The translations under genes and the position numbers were made by a program. Below are positions 1-7,245 of a stretch of DNA of 7,299 nucleotides, in pieces; position 1 is the stretch's first letter, and the number at the start of each line of letters is the position of its first letter. The notes beneath the pieces were generated by a model. It did not search any database and was not told the origin of the DNA. It saw only the letters and a program-made list of their open reading frames with translations. The DNA comes from CAYMFD01 sp964389475 (GTDB lineage Bacteria; Bacteroidota; Bacteroidia; Chitinophagales; Saprospiraceae). The stretch covers positions 1 through 7,299 of the forward strand of contig CAYMFD010000144.1 of NCBI GenBank assembly GCA_964389475.1. Direction: 5' to 3'.

Positions 1-2993
1 TCTCCTCGATCGATAAGCTCTATCGTATAGCAGCCAGGATCTAGTCGTAGTGTATCTCGGTAGTTGGTATTGCTGAGTAGGGTGGACCTTGATATGAGGT
101 TGTTGCCGTCGTAGTCTTTGATTGTGAGCGAGTTCTGATTGCCTACATTATTGGTTCGTAGCTGTAGTACGTACTCTTCGGCGTTAAAGATCTCTGGCAT
201 GTCAAAGGTGCCGACGTAGTAGTTGTTGGTCGTATTGCCATCCATATTGTCACCATCGTTGATACTGGTGACCTCTACCTCGAATTGCTGCTTACCAGGT
301 GATATGCCAGCCAGAGTGGCTAGGCTAGGGTTGGGCAATGCGACCTCTCGTGTACGTTCTGGTCGTAAGCTACCCGTCCATGTATGCGTCATGGTCTCTC
401 CACCCATCGTGTAGGTGATAGTCGCACTGGTGATACGTTCCGCACCTTGGTTACGCAGTACGATGGTAGGCTGGTCACAAGTAGGGTTATAACGACCGTA
501 CTCTACACGATCACTTGGTCGCATCACGGCCTCGATAGCGACATCGTAGTCATTGTTGTACTCGCCATACGTCACTAGCTGGTGGTTGACGAGATAGCGC
601 GAGTCTCCCGTTGCTGTACTCATACTGTAGTCAATTTCGAATGCTTCGCCAGGCTCGATGAAGTCCTCTAGCTCAAACTCTTGCAAGTCTGTTGCCATAC
701 CCGGGCACCAGCCTGCACGGTCATATATCCATGTGCCGCCCTGCGGGTAGATGGGATTGTCTGCACACTCCTTCCATGCCTGCCAGTCTATTTCGGGCAG
801 GCCATTGATATTAAGGTAGTGGGTACGGGGTATAAACTCACCCTCCTGCCCATGACCTGTGACCATCGACCGGACCTTGAGATAGGCAGCGTCGGGTCGT
901 GGAGTGATCATCCTAGGCTCAAAGCAATTATCCGCCGCTATATTGGTATAGTTGCACATACTACCCGGCCTCCAGATCTGCGTAATGTCAAGGATGTCTC
1001 TTGGTGGCGTGCCTTTTATAAAGTGAAAGCGTATGTCCATCTCCTCCTGGAACTGACCGCCATTACCGAGGAACATCCGCTTGCGGCCATTGAGTATGGG
1101 TGTGTAGTCGGTCACGTCAAAGGTCCACGTCCTACCTTCCTCACCGAAGTCTATGCCTATACCGTACGGCGTGACGAAGGACATGATCTCAAAGCGCATG
1201 GGTGACTTGCTGTAGTAGTCGAGTTCGCCTACGGTGATGGTACCCTCTGGCGTGACGTCGGTCGTAGAGACTATGCTACCAGCGATGTCGTAGGTGGTCT
1301 CCGTCGTAGCGGCATACACTTGATAAGTACTGTCAACAACGATGTCGGTACCTGCTGTCGTGTAGGCCTGTACCGTGATCGCAGACTGTGGCACAGCATC
1401 AGTGACCATCTCTGTAGAGCAGGTCACATCGACATCACCTTGCATAAATCCAGCTGCTAGGAGTATGTTGCCTTCGATATACCCATTGATGCTCTGACCG
1501 GGTAGATATGCTGTACGTCGATTGCTACCACTGGCAAGTACTGCCGCCGTACCAGTCGTCGAGGCTAGGTCGTCACCACTACCTTCGATCGTAAAGTTGT
1601 AGAGCATGCCTTGCGGATCGTCAAATAAGTTGTCTTCACCGGAGCGACGCATATCTGATTTGATGGTTTCTGCTGCTCTTTCGTAAGGGAATATCCTGAG
1701 CTCATCTATGTAGCCTGGATAGATGTTATTGCCTTCGTTACTGGAGCCTAGGCGTAGTTGTGTGAGGTCTATGCTATTGGTCTTTCCGCTACCCTCATGG
1801 AAGAGTTCACCATCGAGGTAGATGGCCATCCGTCCCGTACTTGCATTTTTGGTAAATGCCCAGTGATGCCAGCTACCAGCATATACTTCTGGCGGCACGA
1901 CCTTATTGATACGATCATATCCACCCTCATTGCCACAGTCCCAGTAGACCTGGCCATTGCTCCAGGGTAGGTGTATGTTGAGCTCCCGTAGATTGCTATC
2001 GTCTGTACCTTCTAGTATAGAGTTGTTGACTGGTTGTACGTCAGGATTACCGTATGCCCAGAACTCGACGGTCACCTCGTTTGTGATTGCAGCTAGTGGA
2101 GCGGGGTCGATGTCGTAGTAGGTGCTGCCATCTAGCTCGAGGTACTGATTACTACCGGTCGTCCACATCGAGCTGTGCTGCGATACGGGTGCAGCGAGGC
2201 CTAGTAGGGCAGTGGGCTGTGCAGGTCGTACGGTGACTATGTCGAGCATCAGATTGCTGAGGCCATCCCACTCGATAGGCTCGCAAAACCATAGCTCGCT
2301 GCCATCGATGGTCGTCTCTAGCGACTGGTGGTATTGCGCATCGGCAAGCGCTGTGGGTAAGGGTAGGCTGGACAGGTCGTCTTCGTCTGTTGTGTAAAGG
2401 CTGATCCTTACTCGCTCGTAGGTATTGACATTTTTAGCTGGCAATCGGAGACCATGTATAGGCCCTGACTGTACGCCTTGTGCGAATAAGGCGTCTGCCT
2501 CAAACACCTGCCTAAAGCGGGTGACGTTTTCCGATAAGTCAATGGTCAAGTCATCTAGTTCGGGTATCTGAGCCACCTCCACATTGGTGTCATCTACGAC
2601 TGTGGCCGCAGAGAGGTCGTACTGGTGGTAGGCGTACGTGGGGTCACTGACGTAGGGTAGTTCGCTATCGTTCCACCCACCGAATCTGTGGGTAGGGTGC
2701 TTGGCCGCTACGCTATCTTGACGACTCTCATCAACGATAAAGGTATTGCAGGAGTAGTCCCACTCGCCGCAGCCTTGATTTCTATTGGTACCTGTAGATA
2801 CTCGCGCATCTTTGCATCGCATACTATACTCCATGATGACCTTGCCGTAGGTGGTACCGTCATCTTGTGGAAAGTTAAAGAAGTAGTCTCTACCTGTGGA
2901 GTCGTAGGTCAATGTCTGTATCGTGATCGTATCTTGGGCCCAGGCCATCGTCGTGAGAGTGGACAAGAGCAGGAGAGTGTATAGGTACCTCAT
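1..2993 (-). CDS. Secreted PNGase F-like peptide-N-glycosidase with inserted LamG-like domain (3' end outside window)
   Basis: The frame is open for 997 codons from ATG at 2993-2991 to the left edge; the C-terminus is missing. Family role: hydrolysis of the bond between N-glycan and asparagine in glycoproteins, outside the cell. Residues 1-19 form a signal peptide ending AWA before Gln20. The PNGase F N-domain begins at about 20 and reaches GCGEWD (74-79), where Asp79 matches catalytic Asp60 of Elizabethkingia PNGase F. A roughly 510-residue insertion follows, with a probable beta-sandwich (about 155-255) and a LamG-like jellyroll (about 282-450). The fold resumes at FEIMSFVTPYG (601-611) and passes through GTP (661-663). 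Glu719 in GEFIPRTH matches Glu206. DRAGWCPGM (758-766) matches the PNGase F C-domain, and Cys743/Cys763 match its 231-252 disulfide. From about 808 come Ig/CARDB-like beta repeats. A T9SS sorting domain would be expected beyond the edge but is not seen. These matches are from memory of the PNGase F sequence. Activity is inferred, and a glycan-binding non-enzyme remains possible. Confidence 0.85.
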   Translation of the reverse strand, partial: MRYLYTLLLLSTLTTMAWAQDTITIQTLTYDSTGRDYFFNFPQDDGTTYGKVIMEYSMRCKDARVSTGTNRNQGCGEWDYSCNTFIVDESRQDSVAAKHPTHRFGGWNDSELPYVSDPTYAYHQYDLSAATVVDDTNVEVAQIPELDDLTIDLSENVTRFRQVFEADALFAQGVQSGPIHGLRLPAKNVNTYERVRISLYTTDEDDLSSLPLPTALADAQYHQSLETTIDGSELWFCEPIEWDGLSNLMLDIVTVRPAQPTALLGLAAPVSQHSSMWTTGSNQYLELDGSTYYDIDPAPLAAITNEVTVEFWAYGNPDVQPVNNSILEGTDDSNLRELNIHLPWSNGQVYWDCGNEGGYDRINKVVPPEVYAGSWHHWAFTKNASTGRMAIYLDGELFHEGSGKTNSIDLTQLRLGSSNEGNNIYPGYIDELRIFPYERAAETIKSDMRRSGEDNLFDDPQGMLYNFTIEGSGDDLASTTGTAAVLASGSNRRTAYLPGQSINGYIEGNILLAAGFMQGDVDVTCSTEMVTDAVPQSAITVQAYTTAGTDIVVDSTYQVYAATTETTYDIAGSIVSTTDVTPEGTITVGELDYYSKSPMRFEIMSFVTPYGIGIDFGEEGRTWTFDVTDYTPILNGRKRMFLGNGGQFQEEMDIRFHFIKGTPPRDILDITQIWRPGSMCNYTNIAADNCFEPRMITPRPDAAYLKVRSMVTGHGQEGEFIPRTHYLNINGLPEIDWQAWKECADNPIYPQGGTWIYDRAGWCPGMATDLQEFELEDFIEPGEAFEIDYSMSTATGDSRYLVNHQLVTYGEYNNDYDVAIEAVMRPSDRVEYGRYNPTCDQPTIVLRNQGAERITSATITYTMGGETMTHTWTGSLRPERTREVALPNPSLATLAGISPGKQQFEVEVTSINDGDNMDGNTTNNYYVGTFDMPEIFNAEEYVLQLRTNNVGNQNSLTIKDYDGNNLISRSTLLSNTNYRDTLRLDPGCYTIELIDRG

Positions 2994-3127
2994 AAGTGTG
3001 TGGTTAGATCATCCAATATATGAATCTCATCTCAATTACATGGTGACGTGATGTGCAAAACCTAATGACCCGATAGTCCCTAACCTTGATTACATTTGGC
3101 GTATCAACTCATTAAATAGAATACACA
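2994..3127. promoter_or_regulatory. Divergent intergenic region between PNGase F-like gene and GH3-GH13 operon
   Basis: These 134 bases separate two divergently transcribed units, so both promoters must lie here or inside the opposite gene's 5' end. The plus-strand side has a good -7 type element, listed separately. On the minus strand I see only weak candidates: TAGGTTTT (reverse complement of 3057-3064) and TATATTGG close to the ATG. Neither has a convincing upstream TTG at normal spacing. ATTACAT occurs twice in the same orientation, at about 3036 and 3090, which could be chance. No clear operator palindrome and no purine-rich Shine-Dalgarno sequence before either start, as is common in Bacteroidota. 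Confidence 0.6.
3091..3098 (+). promoter_or_regulatory. Candidate Bacteroidota-type -7 promoter element (TACATTTG) for the GH3-GH13 operon
   Basis: TACATTTG matches the known Bacteroidota sigma-ABfr -7 consensus TAnnTTTG at all six fixed positions. Transcription would start near 3103-3106, giving a leader of about 22-25 bases before the TTG start at 3128. The -33 TTG element is not clear at the expected distance upstream, which lowers confidence. Confidence 0.4.
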
Positions 3128-5401
3128 TTGAGAACTTTACTCTACCTATCGATTGTCATTATGGTTATCACCGCTTGCCAGCGTAAGACGGACCTACCTA
3201 CTGATGTCTTAAGCACCGAGCTTGTCAATCCGCTCAAGAAGTATGAGAAAGTCGAGGCGCTGATGAAGCAGATGACCCTCGAAGAAAAGATCGGTCAGAT
3301 GAACCTGTACTCCAGCTTCTACGATGTCACCGGACCTGCGCCTACCACGGGGGCGAATGAGCGATACGACGAACTCGTCAATGGTGACGTAGGTGCTATG
3401 CTCAATGTGCGAGGCGTGGAAAATGTACGTAAGTGGCAGAAGATCGCTGTCGAGGAGACTCGCCTGGGTATACCGCTTATATTCGGATACGATGTGATAC
3501 ATGGTCTTAAGACGCTATCGCCTGTGCCCCTTGCCGAGGCAGCGAGCTGGGATCTTACAGCTATCCAACAGTCAGCCGCTGTGGCCGCCAGAGAAGCTGC
3601 AGCCGTTGGTATCAACTGGACCTTCGCACCTATGATAGACATCAGCCGAGATGCTAGGTGGGGCCGTGTCATGGAAGGCGGTGGTGAGGATACCTACCTA
3701 GGTAGTAAGATCGCTGCGGCACGTGTCCGTGGATTTCAGGGAGACGACTTGAGTAGTCCATATACGATAGCGGCCTGTGCCAAACATTTTGCAGGCTATG
3801 GCTTCGCCGAAGGAGGTCGAGATTACAACACGGTCGACGTCAGCGGTAGTATCCTGCACAATGTGATATTACCACCATTTAAGGCTGCTCTAGATGCTGG
3901 AGTAGCGACCTTTATGTCTGCCTTTAATGATGTGAATGGTATACCTGCCGTGGAGCATGACTACCTGCATAGAGACCTGCTTAAGGGTTCATGGGGCTTT
4001 GAGGGTATGGTCGTGAGCGACTGGGGTACTATCAGAGAAGTCGTCATACACGGACGTGCGGCCGATCTACGCGATGCTGCCAAGGAATCTGCCATCGCAG
4101 GTTGTGATATGGATATGGAAGCTCGGGGATACTCGCAGCACTTAGCCGAACTAGTACGGGCGGGTGAGGTAGACTCCAGCGTTGTCGATGAGGCGGCCAG
4201 ACGGGTACTCAATCTCAAGTATGAGCTCGGCCTGTTCGAAGATCCATACCGATACTGTGATGCTGACCGAGAGGAGGCAGAGGTCAATAGTGATAAAGCG
4301 AGAGCTGCCGTGAGAGACATGGCACGTAAGTCCATGGTATTGCTCAAAAATCAGAATAACCTACTACCCCTCAAGTCAGGCCAGAAGATTGCCGTCATAG
4401 GACCACACGCCTCAGATAAGAACAGCGTCCTCGGTGGCTGGCGACTAGCGTCTGATGACAATACGGCGGTATCGATCGAGGAGGCCTTGTCTCAGAAAGA
4501 CGGCTTTGAGTGGTCATTTCACCAAGGGGTACGCTTAATCGATGCACCTGCGTCTTTCATAAGAGAGACCGTCATCAACGAAACAGACAAGACAGGTATA
4601 GACGAAGCCGTAGCAGCTGCCAAAGCTGCCGACATGGTCATCCTCGCAATCGGCGAGCACGGCTACCAGAGTGGCGAGGGTAGGAGTAGAGCTCGCATAG
4701 GATTCCCCGGGCTACAGCAGGAGCTGATGGAGCGAATCTATGAGGCCAATCCCAATATCGTACTCGTATCGATGAGTGGTCGCCCGCTAGCTATGCCATG
4801 GGCCGCTAAGAATATTCCAGCGATACTACACGCATGGCAGTTGGGTACAGAGTCCGGCAATGCCATCGCAGACGTACTGATGGGCGACTACAACCCTAGT
4901 GGTAAGCTGCCAGTAACCTTCCCAAAGGCAGTTGGTCAAGTACCACTTTACTACAACCATGAGCGGACAGGTAGACCAGACTCTATCGAAATGGTCTTCT
5001 GGTCACACTACATAGACCAGACTAGTGGACCGCAGTACCCATTCGGCTATGGTCTTAGTTACACGACATTCGACTACAAAGACCTATCTGTGACAACGAC
5101 TGCTGATGCTATCAATGTCTCGGTTACCGTCAGTAATACAGGTGATGTTGTTGGCGAAGAAGTAGCACAGCTATACATTCACGATGTTGCAGCATCGATG
5201 ACGAGACCTGTGCGAGAGCTTAAGGGTTTTGATAAGCTGAGACTAGCACCTGGTGAGAGTCAGCGCATTGAGTTTATCCTTACCGAGGCAGAGCTAGGCT
5301 TTTATGATAATGACGGCCACTACCTAGTGGAGCATGGTGACTTCAATATTATGGTAGGTACCAATAGTCAAGACGTAATAAGCGAACGCGTAACGTGGTA
5401 A
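3128..5401 (+). CDS. GH3 beta-glucosidase-type lipoprotein (BglX-like)
   Basis: This 757-residue protein is close to E. coli BglX (765) in length and layout. It should remove terminal beta-linked glucose from oligosaccharides at the periplasm or outer membrane. TTG at 3128 is the likely start: an in-frame TAA at 3113-3115 blocks any earlier one, and the next Met (12) would destroy the signal peptide. The start gives a lipoprotein signal with lipobox ITAC and lipidated Cys17. Residues QRKTD follow, without the acidic run of known Bacteroidota surface-export signals, so a periplasmic face is slightly favoured. The catalytic barrel spans about 60-370: RWGR (177-180), KH (219-220) and VVSDW with nucleophile Asp298. 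The second domain (about 405-645) carries GEHGYQSGEGRSR (509-521); Glu517 aligns with the BglX acid/base position. It ends with GDYNPSGKLP and YPFGYGLSY (637-645). A fibronectin-III-like domain (about 670-745) closes the protein. No defects are seen. The exact substrate (cello-, laminari- or gentio-oligosaccharide, or xyloside) cannot be read from sequence. Confidence 0.95.
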   Translation: MRTLLYLSIVIMVITACQRKTDLPTDVLSTELVNPLKKYEKVEALMKQMTLEEKIGQMNLYSSFYDVTGPAPTTGANERYDELVNGDVGAMLNVRGVENVRKWQKIAVEETRLGIPLIFGYDVIHGLKTLSPVPLAEAASWDLTAIQQSAAVAAREAAAVGINWTFAPMIDISRDARWGRVMEGGGEDTYLGSKIAAARVRGFQGDDLSSPYTIAACAKHFAGYGFAEGGRDYNTVDVSGSILHNVILPPFKAALDAGVATFMSAFNDVNGIPAVEHDYLHRDLLKGSWGFEGMVVSDWGTIREVVIHGRAADLRDAAKESAIAGCDMDMEARGYSQHLAELVRAGEVDSSVVDEAARRVLNLKYELGLFEDPYRYCDADREEAEVNSDKARAAVRDMARKSMVLLKNQNNLLPLKSGQKIAVIGPHASDKNSVLGGWRLASDDNTAVSIEEALSQKDGFEWSFHQGVRLIDAPASFIRETVINETDKTGIDEAVAAAKAADMVILAIGEHGYQSGEGRSRARIGFPGLQQELMERIYEANPNIVLVSMSGRPLAMPWAAKNIPAILHAWQLGTESGNAIADVLMGDYNPSGKLPVTFPKAVGQVPLYYNHERTGRPDSIEMVFWSHYIDQTSGPQYPFGYGLSYTTFDYKDLSVTTTADAINVSVTVSNTGDVVGEEVAQLYIHDVAASMTRPVRELKGFDKLRLAPGESQRIEFILTEAELGFYDNDGHYLVEHGDFNIMVGTNSQDVISERVTW

Positions 5402-5409
5402 TTCGACAT

Positions 5410-7149
5410 ATGAGAATTCTATTTTTACTAATACCCCTTATGATCACAGCAGAAATAGAGGCACAGCTCGTCAGCATGTCTCCCGAAAAACCCGCACTAG
5501 GAGCGGATGCCACCCTATACTTTGACGCGACTGCGGGCAATGGTGATCTGATGGGCTACAACGGTGATGTCTACGTACACACTGGCCTGATTACCAACGA
5601 GAGTACAGGCCTCAACGATTGGCGCAAGATCGTGGCTAACTGGACGGACAACAAGCCATCCCTCAAGATGGAGCGAGTAGCAAGCGACCGATACCAACTA
5701 CCCGTCAACATATCGGACCTCTATGGTGTCGCTGCTACAGGTGGCAATGTGGTAGGGCTGGCAATGGTATTTCGCAGTGCCGATGGTAGCCGAGTAGGTC
5801 GCGCAGAGGATGGTGGAGATATCTACTACTGGTTTAAGCAACCGACCTTCTCAGGGCCTAGTCAAGTCCTCAAGGTCAGCCAAACGCCGCACCCTGACTG
5901 GGCGGATAAGGCCGTCATTTATGAGGTCAATGTGAGGCAGTACTCCGCAGACGGTACGATCAGGGCCTTTGCCGACCACCTGCCGCGACTGGCTGGTATG
6001 GGAGTCGATATCCTGTGGATTATGCCCGTACAGCCCATCGGTAAGGTCAAGCGTAAAGGTAGTCTGGGCTCGTACTACAGCATCGCAGATTATACCGCCA
6101 TCAATCCTGAGATGGGTACCACAGCTGACTTTAAGGCTATGGTCGACCAAGCCCACAAGCTCGGCATGAAAGTTACTCTCGACTGGGTCGCTAATCACAG
6201 CGCCTTCGACCATCACTGGGCAGATGAGCATCCAGACTACTATAATAGGGATGAGGATGGTAATCAAGTCTCACCCTATGACTGGTCAGATGTGGCAGAC
6301 CTCAATTATGATAATGCCGACCTCCGTCAGGCGATGATCGACGAGATGGCGTGGTGGCTGACAGAGATGGATATCGATGGTTTCAGATGTGATGTAGCTG
6401 GCGAGGTGGATACGCCGTTTTGGGAGGAAGCTCGTAAGCAACTAGAGGCTATCAAACCCATATGGATGCTTGCCGAAAATGGCGATAAGATGGACCTCCT
6501 CAACCATGCTTTTAATGCCAACTACGCTTGGGATATGCACCACGATATGAATGCCGTGGCCAAAGGTGACAAGGACGTCACAGCCATCTACGGCTACCTA
6601 GCCTGGGCCACCTCAACACTACCTCAGGGCACCTACCCGATGCACTTCATCTCCAACCATGACGAAAACTCCTGGAAGGGTACCGTATACGAGCGGATGG
6701 GTGATGGCCACAAGGCCTTTGCTGTGCTTTGCTTTACCGCACCGGGTATGCCGCTGATCTATTCGGGACTAGAGGCAGGACTCGATAAGCGACTGGCTTT
6801 CTTTGAGAAGGACGAGATAGACTGGACGGACCTATCCTTGATGCCTTTCTATACCAAACTCGCGGAGCTCAAGCATACCCACTCACCGCTGTGGAATGGC
6901 AGCGCTGGTGGCTCACTGCATAGACTCGGTAATAGTGCTGGGCATCAGGTTATGACCTTTGGTCGTAAGCTCGGAGATCAGAAGGTACTTGTTATGATAA
7001 ATCTCAGCCCAGAGCCGCATACCATATCGGTAGGCCTAGGACAGTTTGAGGGGTCATACACGGACTACTTCAGCGGAGAGACGGCTAGCCTGTCATCGAT
7101 GGATAAAGTACGACTGGGCTCGTGGGAGTACCGGGTGTACGTGAGATAG
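5410..7149 (+). CDS. Secreted GH13 alpha-amylase-family glycoside hydrolase
   Basis: This 579-residue enzyme should cleave or transfer alpha-glucosidic bonds in starch-, glycogen- or maltodextrin-like glucans. I chose ATG at 5410 because MRILFLLIPLM opens a compact signal peptide with likely cleavage after IEA (residue 18). GTG at 5395 would overlap the GH3 stop and add five residues. Residues about 20-150 form a beta-sandwich module of the type found at the front of many Bacteroidota amylases (VYVHTG, LKMERV, VFRSADGS, DGGDIYY). The GH13 barrel starts at about 160 (VIYEVNVRQYS). Conserved regions are complete: I DWVANH (258-263), V VADLN (295-299), II GFRCD with nucleophile Asp328, III LAENG with acid/base Glu356, and IV SNHDE with Asp418. 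A short beta-sandwich ends the chain at YRVYVR, with no T9SS sorting domain, so a periplasmic site after Sec export is likely. It follows the GH3 stop by 8 bases, so co-transcription is likely. I cannot assign the subfamily or distinguish alpha-amylase, neopullulanase and alpha-glucosidase activity. Confidence 0.93.
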   Translation: MRILFLLIPLMITAEIEAQLVSMSPEKPALGADATLYFDATAGNGDLMGYNGDVYVHTGLITNESTGLNDWRKIVANWTDNKPSLKMERVASDRYQLPVNISDLYGVAATGGNVVGLAMVFRSADGSRVGRAEDGGDIYYWFKQPTFSGPSQVLKVSQTPHPDWADKAVIYEVNVRQYSADGTIRAFADHLPRLAGMGVDILWIMPVQPIGKVKRKGSLGSYYSIADYTAINPEMGTTADFKAMVDQAHKLGMKVTLDWVANHSAFDHHWADEHPDYYNRDEDGNQVSPYDWSDVADLNYDNADLRQAMIDEMAWWLTEMDIDGFRCDVAGEVDTPFWEEARKQLEAIKPIWMLAENGDKMDLLNHAFNANYAWDMHHDMNAVAKGDKDVTAIYGYLAWATSTLPQGTYPMHFISNHDENSWKGTVYERMGDGHKAFAVLCFTAPGMPLIYSGLEAGLDKRLAFFEKDEIDWTDLSLMPFYTKLAELKHTHSPLWNGSAGGSLHRLGNSAGHQVMTFGRKLGDQKVLVMINLSPEPHTISVGLGQFEGSYTDYFSGETASLSSMDKVRLGSWEYRVYVR

Positions 7150-7152
7150 AGC

Positions 7153-7215
7153 GAATGTTGAATGACGAATGACGAATGCGGAATGACGAGTGACGAATTG
7201 CGAGTGTTGAATGTG
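7153..7215 (+). repeat. Nine in-phase degenerate 7-bp tandem repeats, consensus GAATGAC
   Basis: Reading from 7153 in steps of seven gives GAATGTT, GAATGAC, GAATGAC, GAATGCG, GAATGAC, GAGTGAC, GAATTGC, GAGTGTT and GAATGTG, with no indel in 63 bases. Every unit starts with GA and most variation is in the last two bases. The array begins three bases after the GH13 stop codon and lies in non-coding DNA. It resembles short intergenic sequence repeats found in some Bacteroidota, but its function is unknown. Confidence 0.85.
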
Positions 7216-7222
7216 GAACACT
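7203..7222 (+). terminator. Weak hairpin downstream of the GH13 gene, possible terminator
   Basis: AGTGTT (7203-7208) can pair with AACACT (7217-7222) around an 8-base loop, followed by only two more T residues. The stem is short and AT-rich, and it overlaps the last repeat units, so this is a poor match to an intrinsic terminator. It is listed because it lies about 55 bases past the stop of the operon's last visible gene. Confidence 0.25.
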
Positions 7223-7231
7223 TTCGGTAAG

Positions 7232-7245
7232 AGGGCACGTGCCCT
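7232..7245. repeat. 14-bp perfect palindrome AGGGCACGTGCCCT
   Basis: The two halves are exact reverse complements with no spacer. As RNA it could form a five-pair stem with an ACGT loop, but it is followed by GGTCTTT rather than a U tract, so termination would be weak. As DNA it could be a binding site for a dimeric regulator of a gene to the right of the window. The remaining bases to 7299 show no gene that can be supported. Confidence 0.5.

Noticed and set aside
681..1205. 174-codon plus-strand open frame
   Set aside because: It lies wholly inside the minus-strand PNGase F-like gene; its translation has no recognisable domain, and the opposite frame carries clear family motifs.
2688..2984. 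98-codon plus-strand open frame ending near the divergent region
   Set aside because: It is antisense to the signal peptide and GCGEWD region of the PNGase F-like gene and has no motif of its own.
3209..4347. Several minus-strand open frames of 97-128 codons
   Set aside because: They are shadows of the GH3 gene: low-complexity Ser/Ala/Arg-rich translations opposite a complete, motif-rich coding frame.
5395..5409. GTG start at 5395 for the GH13 gene
   Set aside because: It would overlap the GH3 stop and place MVIRH before an already good signal peptide that starts at ATG 5410. It remains possible but is less likely.
5851..6267. 138-codon minus-strand open frame
   Set aside because: It is opposite the start of the GH13 barrel and has no domain or plausible start context.
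7153..7215. CRISPR array
   Set aside because: The units are 7 bp, directly adjacent and without spacers, so this is a tandem repeat and not a CRISPR.
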